Shown here: piece after piece, positions 6,175 to 7,609 of the stretch | How positions within the stretch are numbered: position 1 is the stretch's first letter | Layout: each line of letters begins with the position of its first letter | From: Elusimicrobiota bacterium | Lineage (GTDB): Bacteria > Elusimicrobiota > Elusimicrobia > UBA1565 > UBA9628 | Reading direction: 5' to 3' | DNA: 7,609 bases | Assembly: GCA_016194625.1 (NCBI GenBank) | Contig: JACQBB010000100.1 | Coordinates: forward strand, 1-7,609 | The notes under the pieces: model-generated | Databases searched by the model: none | Seen by the model: the letters and a program-made list of their open reading frames with translations, nothing else | Told to the model about the DNA's origin: nothing | Translations under genes and position numbers: made by a program

Positions 6175-6710
6175 GCGCCCTGACCACGCTCGCCGAAACG
6201 GCGAAGATCTGGGGCGCGCCGTTGGACGACCTCGCGCTCTCGCGGGTCGAGACGTACCTCAAAGCCGTGGCGGAGAAGAACGCGACGACGAACCTGACGG
6301 CGGACGATTCTTGGGACGACCTCGTCTTGAAGCACGCGGCCGACGGGGTGTTCGCCGCGTCGGAACTGCGCAGACGCCTCGCGGCCCCTTCGCCGCGGAT
6401 CCTGGACCTGGGGTAGGGGGGCGGCTTCGTCGGCGTGTGCCTGAAGATCGCGTGGCCCGCGGCCGAGGTCACGCTGATGGAGGCGGTCGAGCGGAAGTAC
6501 AAGTTCCTGAACGCCGCCGCGGCGCAGCTGGGGATGCCGGGACTGCGGCCGCTGTGGCGGCGCGCGGGGGAAGGGAAGCCGCGCTCGGCGTACGAGACGG
6601 GGTTCGACGCGGTGGTGGAGCGGGCGCTGGCGCCGCTGCCGGAGGCGGTCGCGCTCGCGCTCGAGGACAAGGACCGGCGCCTGGCCATCTTCGCGCGACT
6701 GGAGGACTGA
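6171..6710 (+). pseudogene. rsmG: 16S rRNA (guanine-N7) methyltransferase RsmG, interrupted by in-frame TAG and short at the C-terminus
   Basis: RsmG methylates G527 (E. coli numbering) of 16S rRNA with SAM. The frame starts at TTG inside the mnmG stop (TTGA) with GAGGG 7 nt upstream. It reads as an RsmG N-terminus with NLTA (residues 41-44) and KHAADG, in place of the usual RHFLDS. Motif I should read DLGSGAGFPG; here it reads ILDLG, then TAG at 6414-6416 (codon 82), then GGGFVGV in the same frame. The stop sits exactly on the conserved serine, and TCG to TAG is one substitution. The second half keeps LMEAVERKYKFLN and the FDAVVERALAPL block, then ends after IFARLED, lacking about 45 to 50 residues found in E. 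coli RsmG (207 residues). It could be a recent pseudogene, a sequencing error, a split gene or a readthrough site. A GTG at 6435 could restart the second half. Confidence 0.8.
6416..6437 (+). promoter_or_regulatory. possible reinitiation site in rsmG: G-rich tract plus GTG
   Basis: Directly after the TAG in rsmG is a GGGGGGCGG tract that could pair with the 16S 3' end. A GTG codon follows about 10 nt later at 6435, in the same frame as the second half of rsmG, giving a potential 91-residue product. The tract also encodes the conserved glycines of motif I, so its resemblance to a ribosome binding site may be coincidence. Confidence 0.25.
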
Positions 6711-6713
6711 CCG

Positions 6714-7229
6714 ATGCGGATGCTGAACCGGTACTTCACCCCGTTCGCGCTGGTGCTGACGGCGCTCGCCGTCTATTTCCGCATCGACGAGTTCAAGGAC
6801 GCGGGCCTGCAGGCGCCCGCGATCGCGGCCGGCATCCTGGTCGCCGACGTGCTCGTCAACTGGTGGATCGGCCGCAATCAATACCGCTGGATGGCGTGGT
6901 CGAAGCAGCTGCGCTTGATCCAGGTCTGGCTGAACTACCTGTGGGCGGTGCCGCTGTTCCACCTGCTCTACCCGTTCTGGGCGCCGATGTGGCTGCTGTT
7001 CGTGATGGCGCCGACCGCCGCCGCGCTCGTGCTGACCAAGCGCGACACCGTCGTCTGCGCGCTCGTCTCCGCGGGCACCATGATCGCGCTGTACTGGCAC
7101 CGCCAGCCGCTCGAGGGCGTGTTCCTGGGCATGGCGCTGTCGCAGGCGGCGTTCATCGTGATCTTCTCCCTGTTCGTCCACAGCCTCGCCGAGACCGCGC
7201 TGCGCATGCGCGACGCGACCGCGGGCTGA
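6714..7229 (+). CDS. polytopic membrane protein of unknown function
   Basis: I do not recognise the family. The 171-residue product is mostly hydrophobic, with about six predicted membrane segments at roughly residues 7-24, 34-53, 67-87, 89-108, 111-129 and 134-162. Short loops between them are rich in Trp, Tyr and Arg (for example WWIGRNQYRW). There is no signal peptide cleavage site, no cytoplasmic domain and no obvious catalytic motif. The start is well supported: GGAGGA at 6701-6706, within the end of rsmG, lies 7 nt before the ATG, and only 3 nt separate it from the rsmG stop. It is therefore probably co-transcribed with mnmG-rsmG. Codon use and GC match the neighbours. That it is a real gene is fairly certain; its role is open. 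Confidence 0.75.
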   Translation: MRMLNRYFTPFALVLTALAVYFRIDEFKDAGLQAPAIAAGILVADVLVNWWIGRNQYRWMAWSKQLRLIQVWLNYLWAVPLFHLLYPFWAPMWLLFVMAPTAAALVLTKRDTVVCALVSAGTMIALYWHRQPLEGVFLGMALSQAAFIVIFSLFVHSLAETALRMRDATAG

Positions 7230-7247
7230 CCGTGGCGTTCCGCGGCC

Positions 7248-7267
7248 GGAGGGGCTAAACTCTCCCC
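7248..7267 (+). promoter_or_regulatory. upstream region of the last gene: GGAGGGG, TAAACT and a short GGAG/CTCC inverted repeat
   Basis: In the 38-nt gap 7230-7267, a GGAGGGG (7248-7254) lies 13 nt before the ATG, slightly far for a ribosome binding site. TAAACT (7256-7261), the only AT-rich hexamer nearby, could be a -10 element, which would give a nearly leaderless transcript; I see no convincing -35. GGAG (7248-7251) can pair with CTCC (7262-7265), which might mask the ribosome binding site. All of this is weak. Confidence 0.25.
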
Positions 7268-7609
7268 ATGGACGTCCTCCTCCGTCTCCGCGTCCTCATC
7301 TGGGTCCTGGTCATCAGTCTTTGGGGCGTGATGGTCTACCAGTACCTGGGCGAGGAGGAGAAGGAATCGGCGCAGATGAAGCCGGTCGTGAACCCCTACT
7401 CCGCGGTGTCCGTCGCGGAGACCGCGCCCGCGCCCGACGCCGTCGAGCCCGACGCGCCCGCGGCCGCGCCGGGGCTCGTCGCCTCCGCCGGCGCACCCGT
7501 CGGCCCCGCGCCCGCCGCGGTGCCCGCGCTCGTCGTGCCGCACGGCGCCGCCGACCCGTCGGCGATCGTCACGCCCGCGCCCGGCGCCGTCGCGCCCGCG
7601 CCGGCGGAC
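7268..7609 (+). CDS. membrane-anchored Pro/Ala-rich protein, N-terminal part (cut by window end)
   Basis: An open frame runs from the ATG at 7268 to the end of the window, 114 codons without a stop. It begins with one hydrophobic segment (about residues 5-26, RLRVLIWVLVISLWGVMVYQ) lacking a cleavage motif, so the product is likely anchored as a bitopic protein. A short charged stretch follows (GEEEKES), and from about residue 50 a long disordered segment of Ala, Pro, Val and Gly with scattered Asp. This layout, a TM anchor plus an Ala/Pro linker, is common in TonB-like, FtsN-like and other periplasm-spanning proteins, whose functional domain sits at the C-terminus. That part is outside the window, so no family can be named. 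The reading frame is supported by the clear change from membrane segment to linker and by its length. Confidence 0.65.
   Translation, partial: MDVLLRLRVLIWVLVISLWGVMVYQYLGEEEKESAQMKPVVNPYSAVSVAETAPAPDAVEPDAPAAAPGLVASAGAPVGPAPAAVPALVVPHGAADPSAIVTPAPGAVAPAPAD

Overview
This is a gene-dense, very GC-rich (about 70%) bacterial chromosomal segment. All genes lie on the + strand and are almost seamlessly packed, with 4-nt start/stop overlaps at several junctions. A lipoprotein signal sequence and ribosome binding sites of the GGAGG type fit a diderm bacterium. The small elongation-factor-barrel protein next to mnmE, together with the base composition, loosely suggests an uncultured lineage such as Elusimicrobiota. 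That placement is inference only.

Layout: (1) the 3' end of mnmE, the tRNA wobble-uridine modification GTPase; (2) a 127-residue protein with a lysine-rich tail and an EF-Tu-domain-2-like barrel; (3) a Spinster-type MFS transporter; (4) a polytopic membrane protein resembling the Yip1 family, whose frame runs 121 nt into the next gene; (5) a caspase-fold (C14) lipoprotein with an intact His/Cys dyad; (6) a DUF1810 protein; (7) mnmG, the partner of MnmE, about 50 residues shorter than the usual form; (8) rsmG, the 16S rRNA m7G methyltransferase, interrupted by an in-frame TAG exactly in its SAM-binding motif and short at its C-terminus; (9) a six-helix membrane protein of unknown function; (10) the start of a membrane-anchored, Pro/Ala-rich protein cut by the window end.

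The backbone mnmE-mnmG-rsmG is a well-known bacterial neighbourhood for tRNA and rRNA modification. Here five unrelated genes (2 to 6) sit between mnmE and mnmG and appear translationally coupled to mnmG. They bring an envelope-directed set (transporter, Yip1-like protein, surface or periplasmic caspase-like protease) into an RNA-modification operon. The most interesting points are the caspase lipoprotein in this setting, the amber codon in rsmG motif I, the missing Yip1 stop codon, and the shortened mnmG with a local drop in GC. No RNA genes, CRISPR arrays, insertion sequences or clear terminators were seen. The only non-coding gap longer than about 20 nt is 7230-7267.
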